Shown here: in pieces, positions 1 through 7,473 of the stretch
Numbering within the stretch: position 1 is the stretch's first letter
How the letters are laid out: each line of letters starts with the position of its first letter
Assembly: GCA_002431975.1 (NCBI GenBank)
Contig: DJFA01000020.1
Location: forward strand, 8,183 to 20,606
DNA: 12,424 nucleotides
Source of the DNA: Ruminococcus sp. UBA5884
GTDB taxonomy: Bacteria; Bacillota; Clostridia; Oscillospirales; Ruminococcaceae
Reading direction: 5' to 3'
Translations under genes and position numbers: made by a program
Notes under the pieces: model-generated
Told to the model about the DNA's origin: nothing
Seen by the model: only the letters and a program-made list of their open reading frames with translations
The model's database searches: none

Positions 1-1649
1 GCATCAGAAAAGACTATATAAGCCGGAACGCCGAGGCTGTCAGCTATTTTCTTTCTTAAAGTTTTAAGCCTGTCCATAAGTTCCATATTGATATTGTAGA
101 TAGTATTTCTGATTTCAGGTTTTTTCTTTCTTATCGGCATAAATACCTTTGTCTTGTTTTTGAGAAGTGAAACTGAATTATTGTTTAGCATAAGCACAGG
201 ATATTCAGAATCAGAAATTGATATATATTTTTTCTCCAGCATATAGCTTATTATTTCAGAACATTTTTTAATGCTGTATTCTTTCATAATGCCGTATGTT
301 GAAAGCTCCTGAAGATTATTTGTCATGATTTTCTGAGAACTTCCGCCTGTAAGTATTTCAGCAGTAATATTTATGCCGAAAGCTTTGTTTTTCTGCTGAA
401 GTCTGTATATGCACGATATAATTTTCTGAGCATCAACTGTTATATCAGTGATTTGCATATCAGAAAGACAGTTTGAACAGTTATTGCAGGTGCATTGTGA
501 ATTATCCCCGAAATAACGCAGTATATACTTTCTCAGGCAGCCGCTTGTCTTGCAGAATCCTGCAATATCATAAAGTCTTTTCATATCCTTAGCCTGAGCA
601 TCAGGGTTATCGGACTGTTCAATAAGAAATCTGTTTGTGCGGATATCCTGACCGCTCCACAGCATAACGCATTCAGCCGGTTCACCGTCACGTCCTGCCC
701 TTCCCGCCTCCTGATAGTAGCTTTCAATACTTTTAGGCATATTGTAGTGGACTACAAAGGAAACATTTGATTTATCTATTCCCATACCGAAAGCATTTGT
801 TGCAACTATAACTTTTTTTCTGTCGAATATGAAATCGTCCTGACTGATTCTTCTCTGTTCATCGGTAAGACCTGCATGATAACAGGCTGACGGGATATTA
901 TTTTCACAAAGTTTTCTGCATACTTCCTCAGAGGCTTTTCTTGATATACAGTAAACTATGCCGCATCTGTCCCTGTTTCGGTTAATGATTTTCATAAGAG
1001 CAGAAAATTTGTCATCAGGTTTTTCTATTCCGAAGTAAAGATTTTCACGGTTGAATCCTGTAGTAATGCAGAAAGGTTCATTAAGTCCGAGAGTTTTTAT
1101 TATATCCTTTTTCACCTCATCAGTAGCAGTTGCTGTAAATGCGGTTACTACCGGACGATATGAAAGTTTTGAGATAAATTCAGGTATTCTTAAATAGCTT
1201 GGTCTGAAATCCTGTCCCCACTGTGATATGCAGTGAGCCTCATCAACTGCAATCATTGATATTCTCACATTCAGTGCAAGATTTATAAATTCCGGAGTAA
1301 GCAGTCTTTCAGGAGCTGCATAGATGAGTTTGAATGCCCCGTTATATGCCATATCAAGTACAGCCCTGAACTCCTGAAACGACTGTGAACTGTTTAAAAA
1401 TGCAGCGGATACGCCGTTTGAACGCAAAGCCTCAACCTGGTCTTTCATAAGGGATATAAGCGGCGATATAACTATAGTAATTCCGTCATGCATAAGTGCA
1501 GGAACCTGATAGCACAATGATTTTCCTGCACCTGTAGGCATTACGGCAAGAACATCTTTTCCGGCAAGAATATTATCTATAACCTCGGACTGACTTCCTC
1601 TGAAATCTGGATATCCGAAAACCTGATTAAGAATCTGTTTTTTTGTCAT
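1..1649 (-). CDS. recQ: ATP-dependent DNA helicase RecQ (C-terminus outside window)
   Basis: 3'-5' DNA helicase of the RecQ family, acting in recombination and repair of stalled forks. The 549 codons visible show, in order: Walker A GAGKS at residues 40-44, the DEAH box at 136-139 followed by CISQWGQDFRPSY, the arginine-finger motif QEAGRAGRDG starting at 313, and the RecQ zinc site at C371, C388, C391 and C394, with the same 17-3-3 spacing as the E. coli enzyme. The last residues (LRKKIADSLGVPAYIVFSDA) begin the HRDC domain, so only part of that domain is cut off by the window edge. The start ATG (1647-1649) has AAGGA eight bases upstream and lies inside the end of the transporter gene, overlapping it by 23 bp. 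This suggests co-transcription and possibly translational coupling. The helicase domain has no visible defect. Confidence 0.96.
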   Translation of the reverse strand, partial: MTKKQILNQVFGYPDFRGSQSEVIDNILAGKDVLAVMPTGAGKSLCYQVPALMHDGITIVISPLISLMKDQVEALRSNGVSAAFLNSSQSFQEFRAVLDMAYNGAFKLIYAAPERLLTPEFINLALNVRISMIAVDEAHCISQWGQDFRPSYLRIPEFISKLSYRPVVTAFTATATDEVKKDIIKTLGLNEPFCITTGFNRENLYFGIEKPDDKFSALMKIINRNRDRCGIVYCISRKASEEVCRKLCENNIPSACYHAGLTDEQRRISQDDFIFDRKKVIVATNAFGMGIDKSNVSFVVHYNMPKSIESYYQEAGRAGRDGEPAECVMLWSGQDIRTNRFLIEQSDNPDAQAKDMKRLYDIAGFCKTSGCLRKYILRYFGDNSQCTCNNCSNCLSDMQITDITVDAQKIISCIYRLQQKNKAFGINITAEILTGGSSQKIMTNNLQELSTYGIMKEYSIKKCSEIISYMLEKKYISISDSEYPVLMLNNNSVSLLKNKTKVFMPIRKKKPEIRNTIYNINMELMDRLKTLRKKIADSLGVPAYIVFSD

Positions 1650-2961
1650 TTTTGCTGTCCTTGTCGGTTTTTTTCTTCAGTATTACAGTTGTTATCTTGT
1701 TTATCATACCGTCTTTCTTTTCCGCAGGCTGATTTTTATTATAGTCAAGGAGTTCAAATTCCGCATCAGCCGGAGAACGGTAATCATCTGTATTTGTACT
1801 CATATTTTTCTTCTGGAGCTTTTCATTGACTGCATTTCCGAAAAGAGTATATATAACGGCAAATGCAGGGACTCCTATAAGCATTCCGACAAATCCGAAA
1901 AGACCTCCGCCGATGAATATCGCAAATATTATCCAGAATGTAGGCAGACCTATTGAATTTCCAAGAATCTTAGGGCCTATTACATTTCCGTCAAGCTGCT
2001 GGAGTATTACAACAAATATGATAAACGGAATTACCTTTGCAGGATTATAGAGCAGTATCAGGAATGCACTCGGAACTGCACCGATTATAGGCCCGAAAAA
2101 CGGTATCATGTTTGTAACACCTATGATACAGCTTACAAGAACTGTATACGGCATTTTCATTATACTCATAACGATAAAGGCAAGTACCCCGATTATAAAT
2201 GAGTCTATTGCTTTTCCTGAGATAAATCCGATAAACTTGATATTTGCATCTTTTCCGATACTTAAAAGCTTGTCGCATCTTTTCTTTGAAAATACGGCAT
2301 ACATAACTTTTTTAGCCTGTGCAATGAAACTTTCCTTATTGTAAAGCAGATATATTGAAACGATAAATCCGAGAATAAAATCCTTTATTCCGACAAATAC
2401 AGATGAAACGCCGTTTTTAAGGGCAGTTATCAGGTTTTCTATAGTAGGTTTAAGTCCTGATATCCAGCCTACAACTGATGTCTGAATGCTTGAAAACTGC
2501 TCTTCAAGCCATGATTTTATCGTTGAGCTTATTTCAGGATTATTATCAAGAAATTCTATCGCCTTGTCATAGAAATTATTGAAATATGACGGAGTATTGT
2601 CTATAAGAACATTAAGGCTGTTTAAAATCTCCGGCACTACCATGGCAATCATGCCACTGAGGCAGGCAAGCATGAATATTGATGTTATTGTTACACTTGT
2701 TGCACGGATTACAGACGGGTGCTCCTTCTTTTTATTTATTATCGGAGTCAGAAACTTGTCAAGTCTTACCATTATAGGATTGAGCAGATATGCAATTATA
2801 AGTCCCCATATTATCGGTGAAAGAACTTTAAACACTGTTGAAAGAACTGAACTGAATCTATCAAATCTTGTAACGAGCATTGCAAGCAGCAGACAGATTG
2901 CAAATACAATCACCACATATGCGGCTATTGTATTGTATTTTGAATTGAATCTGAATTTCAT
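1627..2961 (-). CDS. AI-2E family transporter (PerM/YtvI-like membrane protein)
   Basis: A 444-residue polytopic membrane protein of the AI-2E family (COG0628). Hydrophobic segments lie near residues 12-31, 42-60, 87-110, 185-206, 243-268, 272-294, 300-318 and 340-376. The long hydrophilic stretch around 115-180 and the conserved block GVTNMIPFFGPIIGAVP near 280-296 are typical of the family. Characterised members include E. coli TqsA (autoinducer-2 export) and some cation/proton antiporters, so the substrate cannot be read from the sequence. The C-terminal ~50 residues are hydrophilic and Lys/Asp-rich, probably a cytoplasmic tail. The start ATG follows an excellent AAAGGAGG site seven bases upstream. 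It lies downstream of the dac-like gene, past a terminator, and overlaps recQ by 23 bp. I see no clear promoter of its own, so it may depend on read-through. Confidence 0.9.
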   Translation of the reverse strand: MKFRFNSKYNTIAAYVVIVFAICLLLAMLVTRFDRFSSVLSTVFKVLSPIIWGLIIAYLLNPIMVRLDKFLTPIINKKKEHPSVIRATSVTITSIFMLACLSGMIAMVVPEILNSLNVLIDNTPSYFNNFYDKAIEFLDNNPEISSTIKSWLEEQFSSIQTSVVGWISGLKPTIENLITALKNGVSSVFVGIKDFILGFIVSIYLLYNKESFIAQAKKVMYAVFSKKRCDKLLSIGKDANIKFIGFISGKAIDSFIIGVLAFIVMSIMKMPYTVLVSCIIGVTNMIPFFGPIIGAVPSAFLILLYNPAKVIPFIIFVVILQQLDGNVIGPKILGNSIGLPTFWIIFAIFIGGGLFGFVGMLIGVPAFAVIYTLFGNAVNEKLQKKNMSTNTDDYRSPADAEFELLDYNKNQPAEKKDGMINKITTVILKKKTDKDSKNDKKTDS

Positions 2962-2991
2962 AAAATCCTCCTTTTTTAATGATTAGCCTGT

Positions 2992-3033
2992 TTTTACAAA
3001 AAAATCCTTATGAAATATGTCACAAGGATTTTT
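2992..3033 (-). terminator. Intrinsic terminator after the carboxypeptidase-like gene
   Basis: Perfect 10-bp inverted repeat: AAAAATCCTT at 3000-3009 pairs with AAGGATTTTT at 3024-3033, with a further TGA/TCA pair inside the loop. Read on the minus strand, it lies just past the stop codon of the gene ending at 3044 and is followed by a run of T. The stem is AT-rich, so termination may be partial and allow some read-through into the transporter gene. Confidence 0.7.
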
Positions 3034-3043
3034 CTGCATATAA

Positions 3044-4438
3044 TCAGCGTTTTCTGTTTCTGTTCATATTCTGAGGAGGTCTTCTGTTCTGCGGTCTTGA
3101 TGCAAGAGCCTTTCTTCTTGCATTGAGCATATTCCTGTACTGATAAACATAGTAGGAAACATATATTGCTGAGAGAATCAGTGCGAAAAGGATTGAAAGT
3201 CCGAACCATTTGGATTTGAAGAATCCTGTAAACATTGATGCCCAGTATTTTGATTTTGAAAGTTCAACTGATTTTGATGCAACAAGATTTGTTTCAAAGA
3301 TAACATTTCCCGAATATACAAGCTGAATTTTTCCGAGAACATCGCCTTCTGCAACCGGAGCTTTTATATCATCGAAAACAGTGGTTTTTGTTTCGATAAG
3401 AGAAGTGCTTGCAGTATTGTCCCAGAGTATTTTATAGCCCTCCTGCGGCTTGAGTATAACGAATCCGTCACCGGCTGACCATAAAACCTTAGCTTCCTGA
3501 GCCTCCTGTTCAGTGGTAAGCACTGATTTGTATGAAAGATTGGCAAATGCCCAGTCAAGAAGATTTTTAGCGTCCTCAATATGAGAATACCAGCTGTTTC
3601 CGTTTGCGTCATCTATCGGAGCATTGAGAAGCACAAGTATATGATTGTTGCCGTTCTGGCTTCCCTTTGTTACAAGGGCTCTGCCGGTTTCGTCACCGTA
3701 TCCGGTTTTTATTCCTCTTGCATATGAGCAGTAGTATTCAGAATCCTGAATTGTCATAAGATTTGTATGAGTAACAGTCCATGGTTCTGAATGGATATTT
3801 GTTGCAGGCATCTGATAGCTTGGAGAAGTAGCGATTTTTTCAAACTGGTCAAGGGAAAGTGCATACTTCACGATTTTAAGCATATCATTTGCAGTTGTAA
3901 GCTGCTGCGGGTCATAAAGTCCGTGAGGATTTGTAAAGACTGTATCTGTACAGCCGAGGTCAGCAGCTTTTGCATTCATCATTTCAACGAAAACTTTTGA
4001 GCTGCCGTTTCCGATATGGTATGCGATAGTTCCGGCTGCTTCCGTTGATGAGGCAAGAAGCATTGCATAAAGCAGTGATTTCATGCTTACATCTTCATTT
4101 GCTTCCAAATCTGCCACCGGAATAAATATGCTCGGATATTTTTCACGGTATTCAGCAAATTCAGTAAATACTGAATCAGGACATGAAACGACAGTTTCAA
4201 GGTCATTGCAGTTTTCAATGCAGACAATTGCCGTCATTATCTGTGCGAGCTGTGCCGGAGCCTGCTGTTTGTCAGCATTTTTTGAATAGATGACTGTATC
4301 AGTGTCAATATTGTACAGCACGGCAGATTCACTGTTTACTTCAAAAGGCGGCGTGAATGAAACCGCTTCAGTATGTACAGACGGCATAAAGCTGAGCATA
4401 AGGACAAATACTGTACAAACTGCAAAAAATCTTTTCAT
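3044..4438 (-). CDS. Membrane-anchored D,D-carboxypeptidase (PBP5/DacF-like) homologue lacking the catalytic Ser-Lys
   Basis: Peptidase S11 family protein of 464 residues. An ATG exists at 4453, but GGAG at 4448-4451 lies nine bases before the ATG at 4438, so I choose the latter. It also gives a clean signal peptide beginning MKRFFAV. After export the order is: S11 domain to about residue 300, PBP5-type C-terminal domain (about 310-385), one transmembrane helix (about 411-432) and a basic Arg/Asn/Pro tail. The fold-level family features are clear (FVEMMNAKAADLGCTDTVF, NPHGL, GIKTGYGDETG). KTG is intact at 244-246. The usual PASxxKIMTA motif, however, reads PAQLAQIMTA, so the nucleophilic Ser and general-base Lys are both Gln (63 and 66). 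The SxN motif is S-S-T at 130-132. This predicts a protein without carboxypeptidase activity, perhaps still binding peptidoglycan. The frame is otherwise intact, so it is not a decaying pseudogene. Confidence 0.88.
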   Translation of the reverse strand: MKRFFAVCTVFVLMLSFMPSVHTEAVSFTPPFEVNSESAVLYNIDTDTVIYSKNADKQQAPAQLAQIMTAIVCIENCNDLETVVSCPDSVFTEFAEYREKYPSIFIPVADLEANEDVSMKSLLYAMLLASSTEAAGTIAYHIGNGSSKVFVEMMNAKAADLGCTDTVFTNPHGLYDPQQLTTANDMLKIVKYALSLDQFEKIATSPSYQMPATNIHSEPWTVTHTNLMTIQDSEYYCSYARGIKTGYGDETGRALVTKGSQNGNNHILVLLNAPIDDANGNSWYSHIEDAKNLLDWAFANLSYKSVLTTEQEAQEAKVLWSAGDGFVILKPQEGYKILWDNTASTSLIETKTTVFDDIKAPVAEGDVLGKIQLVYSGNVIFETNLVASKSVELSKSKYWASMFTGFFKSKWFGLSILFALILSAIYVSYYVYQYRNMLNARRKALASRPQNRRPPQNMNRNRKR

Positions 4439-4541
4439 TTTTATCATCTCCATATTTTGTTTATGTGTTTATATCAAAAGCATAAAGCTTGGAACAGATT
4501 AAAGAATCCTGCGTTATATTCAGGATTACATCAGCATATAT

Positions 4542-4570
4542 ATTATATCAAATTTTATAGTAAAGTAAAA
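4542..4570 (-). promoter_or_regulatory. Sigma-A promoter for the carboxypeptidase-like gene
   Basis: On the minus strand, TATAAT at 4542-4547 is preceded by TTTTAC (4565-4570) with 17-bp spacing, or TTTACT with 16 bp. The predicted leader is about 95 nt. The -35 is imperfect, so this is a moderate call. Confidence 0.5.
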
Positions 4571-4605
4571 GTATTTTTTTATATTTTTTTAAATTTTTTT
4601 ACCGG

Positions 4606-4626
4606 TTCTGATTGCATTAATCAGAA
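4606..4626. promoter_or_regulatory. Inverted repeat over the -35 region of the phosphoesterase promoter
   Basis: TTCTGATT (4606-4613) and AATCAGAA (4619-4626) form a perfect 8-bp inverted repeat around GCATT. The -35 box TTGCAT lies across its centre, so a protein bound here would block the promoter. It could be an operator; no regulator gene is adjacent. Confidence 0.35.
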
Positions 4627-4640
4627 AAATATGATATAAT
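4612..4640 (+). promoter_or_regulatory. Sigma-A promoter for the metallophosphoesterase gene
   Basis: TTGCAT at 4612-4617 and a perfect TATAAT at 4635-4640 are 17 bp apart. The predicted transcription start near 4647 lies downstream of the ATG at 4639, which overlaps the -10 box, so that ATG cannot be the start codon if this promoter is the one used. Confidence 0.65.
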
Positions 4641-4695
4641 GACTTTATCAAGTGCGGAAAAATCTCTGCATCATATGGAAAGGGCGGATATATCC

Positions 4696-5370
4696 TTGAT
4701 TTTCGTAACAGGCGACACTCACGGTGACATCACTCGCTTCAAAGACCCGAAGTTAAGAAAGCTTAAAAAAAATGACAGTCTTATAATATGCGGTGATTTC
4801 GGTTTTGTCTGGAACGGCAGCAAACAGGAACAGGCTGCCCTCAAAAAATTAAGCAGCCTTAAATACAATATACTGTTCGTTGACGGCTGTCATGAAAATT
4901 TCAATGTTTTGGACAAGCTTGAAGCAAGAGAATGGAACGGCGGAAAAGTCCATTTTATCGCACATAATATAATCCATCTCATGCGTGGTCAGGTGTATAC
5001 GATAGATAATAAGAAAATATTTACAATGGGCGGCGGAAAAAGTCAGGATATTGATATAAGATGTGAAGCCGGTACATGGTATGAGCATGAAATTCCATCA
5101 TCTGAGGAAATAAATGAAGGTATCAGAAATCTTGCTGAAAATGATAACTGTGTTGACTATATAATCAGCCATGAACCTCCTGCATTTATAAAAAACTGCT
5201 TCAGCGAATATCCTATGGAACGCCTTGAGGTCGATAAATTCTTTGAAAATGTCATTGAAAACTGTAAATTCAAAGGCTGGTATTTCGGAAAATGCCATGT
5301 AAACAGAATAATTCCACAGAATTTCTATTCTCTTTTTGATTATATAATCAATCCTGAACAGATTTCATAA
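4696..5370 (+). CDS. Metallophosphoesterase (calcineurin-like) with altered metal-site residues
   Basis: A 224-residue protein of the calcineurin-like phosphoesterase superfamily, a type often annotated in Clostridia with unknown substrate. I choose the TTG at 4696: AAAGGGCGG ends eight bases upstream, and translation then begins MIFVTGDTHGD, the usual start of this subfamily. ATGs at 4675 and 4639 lack a good ribosome site, and the latter overlaps the promoter -10 box. Motif I is GDTHGD (D7, H9) and motif II GDFG (D34). The usual GNHE is GCHE (C65), H159 lies in SHEPP, and the final GHxH is GKCH (K199, H201). Two ligands normally used for the second metal are therefore replaced. It is a single-gene unit with its own promoter and terminator. 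The fold is clear; activity is uncertain. Confidence 0.85.
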   Translation: MIFVTGDTHGDITRFKDPKLRKLKKNDSLIICGDFGFVWNGSKQEQAALKKLSSLKYNILFVDGCHENFNVLDKLEAREWNGGKVHFIAHNIIHLMRGQVYTIDNKKIFTMGGGKSQDIDIRCEAGTWYEHEIPSSEEINEGIRNLAENDNCVDYIISHEPPAFIKNCFSEYPMERLEVDKFFENVIENCKFKGWYFGKCHVNRIIPQNFYSLFDYIINPEQIS

Positions 5371-5374
5371 AAAG

Positions 5375-5403
5375 AACCGTCTTTTTTAATAAGACGGTTT
5401 TTT
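5375..5403 (+). terminator. Intrinsic terminator after the metallophosphoesterase gene
   Basis: AACCGTCTT (5375-5383) pairs perfectly with AAGACGGTT (5391-5399) around a 7-base loop, followed by a T run to 5403, four bases after the stop codon. Confidence 0.9.
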
Positions 5404-5435
5404 CATACAGATGATTATTTTCTGTAATTCGTTTA

Positions 5436-5540
5436 AACGCAAATTCGATGGTTGTTATTTGTAGGGGCGAACTGTGTTCGCCCGTCAGGTTTACCGAATT
5501 TTCAGGCGGGCGAACACAGTTCGCCCCTACTACAATGAAA
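5436..5540. repeat. Dispersed palindromic repeat, copy 1 (GTAGGGGC...GCCCCTAC)
   Basis: Starts with the head AACGCAAATTC at 5436, followed by a conserved stretch to GTAGGGGC at 5461. The core has perfect 24-bp arms at 5461-5484 and 5507-5530, separated by 22 bases. Each arm is also a smaller palindrome (GGGCGAA-CTGTG-TTCGCCC), so the element can fold as one long hairpin or two short ones. It lies between convergent genes, behind a terminator. A second copy begins at 9201. No coding capacity is visible; it resembles a non-autonomous (MITE- or REP-like) repeat. Confidence 0.85.
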
Positions 5541-5569
5541 TTTTCCGCCCGTTTTTCACGGACGGAAAA
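5541..5569 (-). terminator. Probable terminator of the ppa-prs unit
   Basis: TTTTCCGCCCG (5541-5551) pairs with CGGACGGAAAA (5559-5569). On the minus-strand RNA all 11 pairs form (one U-G wobble), whereas the plus strand has a C/A mismatch, so the minus-strand reading is preferred. It lies just past the stop codon of prs. The following T run is short. Confidence 0.6.
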
Positions 5570-5576
5570 AATTTTT

Positions 5577-6731
5577 TTAACCTCTTGATTTAAGGAGCAT
5601 TTTTATTTTTTCATGCGGGTCAATAATAGTACTTATTGAAACATCATGATTGATTGCAGCAATAAAGTATGCGATATATTTTGAAACATCAACCTCATGG
5701 AACCATTCTCTTGAGAGGAGTTCTTCTGAACGGTATGTGAGATTTGTACCGAATACGCCGTCAATAATACCCTTGTCATAAGCTTCATCGAATTTTTCAA
5801 GACCATTTGTAAAGAGTCCGTATGTTGCATATGCAATAACTCTTTCAGCTTTCTTTTCCTTGAGAGCATATGCAAGGTCAAGCATTGATTCACCTGATGA
5901 GATGATATCGTCTGCAACGAAAACAGTTTTTCCTTCAACGGAATTTCCGAGGTATTCATGAGCAACTATAGGGTTTCTGCCGTTTACGATTTTGGAGTAG
6001 TCACGTCTTTTATAGAACATTCCAAGGTCAACTCCAAGGACTGAGGCATAATACATATTTCTGTTAAGAGCTCCTTCATCAGGGCTTATAATCATAAAGC
6101 TTTCCTTTGAAATATCGATATCCGGAATATCTCTGAAAAGAGCCTTTAAAACCTGATAGGTAGGCATTACATTGTCAAAGCCCATAAGCGGTACAGCGTT
6201 ATGAACTCTCGGGTCATGAGCATCAAATGTAACGACATTTGAAACTCCCATAGCCTGAAGTTCCTGCAATGCACACGCACAGTCAAGGGATTCCCTGTAA
6301 TTTCTTCTGTGCTGTCTTCCGCCGTAGAGTATCGGCATAATGACATTTATTCTGTGAGCCTTTCCTGAGGCAGCCTGAATAATTCTTTTCAAATCCTGAT
6401 AATGGTCATCAGGTGACATTGAATTTTCCTTGCCGTACATTTTATATGTGCAGTTATAGTTGCCCACATCGCATATAATAAAGAGGTCATTTCCTCTTAC
6501 AGTTGATTTTATAAGACCCTTGCCGTCACCTGAGGCAAATCTCGGGCACTGGCACTCAACGAGGAAAGTATCCTTATCATAGCCGCCGTTTTTTGTCCAG
6601 CCTACCATATAGCTGTCAATTTTCTGACCAAGCTCTGAAGTACCTGCCATTGAGATTATTCCAAGAGGAGCAACTCGTGTCTGCGGGTCGAATAAAACCT
6701 TATTGTTTTCTGCTGATGTCAATGAAATCAC
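5577..6731 (-). CDS. prs: Ribose-phosphate pyrophosphokinase (PRPP synthetase)
   Basis: Makes phosphoribosyl pyrophosphate from ribose-5-phosphate and ATP, for nucleotide, His and Trp synthesis. The PRPP-binding loop VFVADDIISSGESM lies at residues 270-283 with acidic pair D274-D275. YGGRQHRR at 136-143 corresponds to the ATP-site basic segment, VVTFDAHDPRVHN at 166-178 to the metal-binding His region, and ISPDEGALNR at 215-224 to the second phosphoribosyltransferase half. At 384 residues it is longer than the ~315 of the classical enzyme and matches a divergent clostridial type with a longer N-terminus. Start choice is awkward. GTG at 6731 has AAGGG only three bases away and the in-frame TTG at 6720-6722 has 12. 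An ATT lies at the ideal distance. I keep GTG. It is 20 bp downstream of ppa and shares its promoter. Confidence 0.92.
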   Translation of the reverse strand: MISLTSAENNKVLFDPQTRVAPLGIISMAGTSELGQKIDSYMVGWTKNGGYDKDTFLVECQCPRFASGDGKGLIKSTVRGNDLFIICDVGNYNCTYKMYGKENSMSPDDHYQDLKRIIQAASGKAHRINVIMPILYGGRQHRRNYRESLDCACALQELQAMGVSNVVTFDAHDPRVHNAVPLMGFDNVMPTYQVLKALFRDIPDIDISKESFMIISPDEGALNRNMYYASVLGVDLGMFYKRRDYSKIVNGRNPIVAHEYLGNSVEGKTVFVADDIISSGESMLDLAYALKEKKAERVIAYATYGLFTNGLEKFDEAYDKGIIDGVFGTNLTYRSEELLSREWFHEVDVSKYIAYFIAAINHDVSISTIIDPHEKIKMLLKSRG

Positions 6732-6751
6732 AATCCCTTCATGTTTATATA

Positions 6752-7282
6752 TTATTTACAGAATTTATCAATATAGCTTTCGATATCATGACTGATAATA
6801 TCAACTGCACTGTCCGCATCAGTCATTTCATCGACAGCAGTTGTTTTGTTTTCAAGTTCCTTGTATACTCTGAAGAAATGCATCATTTCGTCAAAGATAT
6901 GCCCCGGAATTTCGCTTATATCCTTATAGGTATTATAATTCGGGTCATCGAACGGGATAGCAATTATCTTGTCATCATGCCTGCCGTTGTCAATCATTCT
7001 TATAACGCCGATTGGATAGCATCTTACAAGAGTTTTCGGATAAAGAGTTTCAGAGCAGAGAACAAGCACATCAAGAGGGTCACCGTCATCTGCATAGGTT
7101 CTCGGGATAAAGCCATAGTTTGCAGGATAATGGGTAGAGGTATAAAGGATTCTGTCAAGTCTTATAAGACCGGTTTCCTTGTCCAGCTCATATTTTATCT
7201 TGCTTCCCTTTGAAATTTCGATAACAGCGATAAAATCCGATGGAGTAATACGTTTAGGATTGATGTCATGCCAGATATTCAT
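6752..7282 (-). CDS. ppa: Inorganic pyrophosphatase (family I)
   Basis: Hydrolyses pyrophosphate to two phosphates in the cytoplasm. The 176-residue length is normal for a family I enzyme. The signature DGDPLDVLV (metal-coordinating Asp residues) is intact, as are the flanking blocks HYPANYGFIPRTYADD and the DDKIIAIPFDDP segment. A GTG at 7288 is in frame, but AAAAGGA lies only three bases from it and nine bases from the ATG at 7282, so I use the ATG (MNIWHDI). The gene has a consensus promoter at 7335-7363 and is followed after 20 bp by prs. The pairing is sensible: PRPP-dependent phosphoribosyl transfers release the pyrophosphate that this enzyme removes. Confidence 0.96.
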   Translation of the reverse strand: MNIWHDINPKRITPSDFIAVIEISKGSKIKYELDKETGLIRLDRILYTSTHYPANYGFIPRTYADDGDPLDVLVLCSETLYPKTLVRCYPIGVIRMIDNGRHDDKIIAIPFDDPNYNTYKDISEIPGHIFDEMMHFFRVYKELENKTTAVDEMTDADSAVDIISHDIESYIDKFCK

Positions 7283-7334
7283 AATCACACATCCTTTTAA
7301 ATATTTTTTAACAGAACTTTAATCATTATAATTA

Positions 7335-7363
7335 GTATAACATTATTTCAGATAATTTGTCAA
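7335..7363 (-). promoter_or_regulatory. Sigma-A promoter of the ppa-prs unit
   Basis: On the minus strand a perfect TTGACA (7358-7363) is followed after 17 bp by TTATAC (7335-7340), or after 18 bp by TATACT. It lies about 50 bp before the ppa start. Confidence 0.85.
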
Positions 7364-7420
7364 TTATATTAAATAATAAAAAAATTCCTCAAATCCGACA
7401 AAATTACATATAAAGCGGAT

Positions 7421-7462
7421 AAAAAAATGCACTGTCTTTTAGCAAGAACAGTGCACTTTTTT
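7421..7462 (-). terminator. Strong intrinsic terminator, usable in both directions
   Basis: TGCACTGT (7428-7435) pairs with ACAGTGCA (7448-7455) around a 12-base loop, with A7 on one side and T6 on the other, so it can work on either strand. Gene order suggests it ends the minus-strand transcripts of the RNA gene and DUF1292 gene and insulates the ppa promoter. Confidence 0.8.
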
Positions 7463-7473
7463 GAATTTACTTG

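Noticed and set aside
1826..4639. Several plus-strand frames of 64-135 codons opposite the transporter and carboxypeptidase genes
   Set aside because: They are antisense shadows of well-supported genes, lack ribosome sites and have unlikely compositions.
4639..4674. Upstream ATG start for the metallophosphoesterase
   Set aside because: It overlaps the TATAAT -10 box and lies before the predicted transcription start, and the extra residues do not belong to the family.
5461..5530. Attachment site or insertion sequence end
   Set aside because: No transposase or integrase is nearby, and the same structure recurs at 9226-9287, which fits a small dispersed repeat better.
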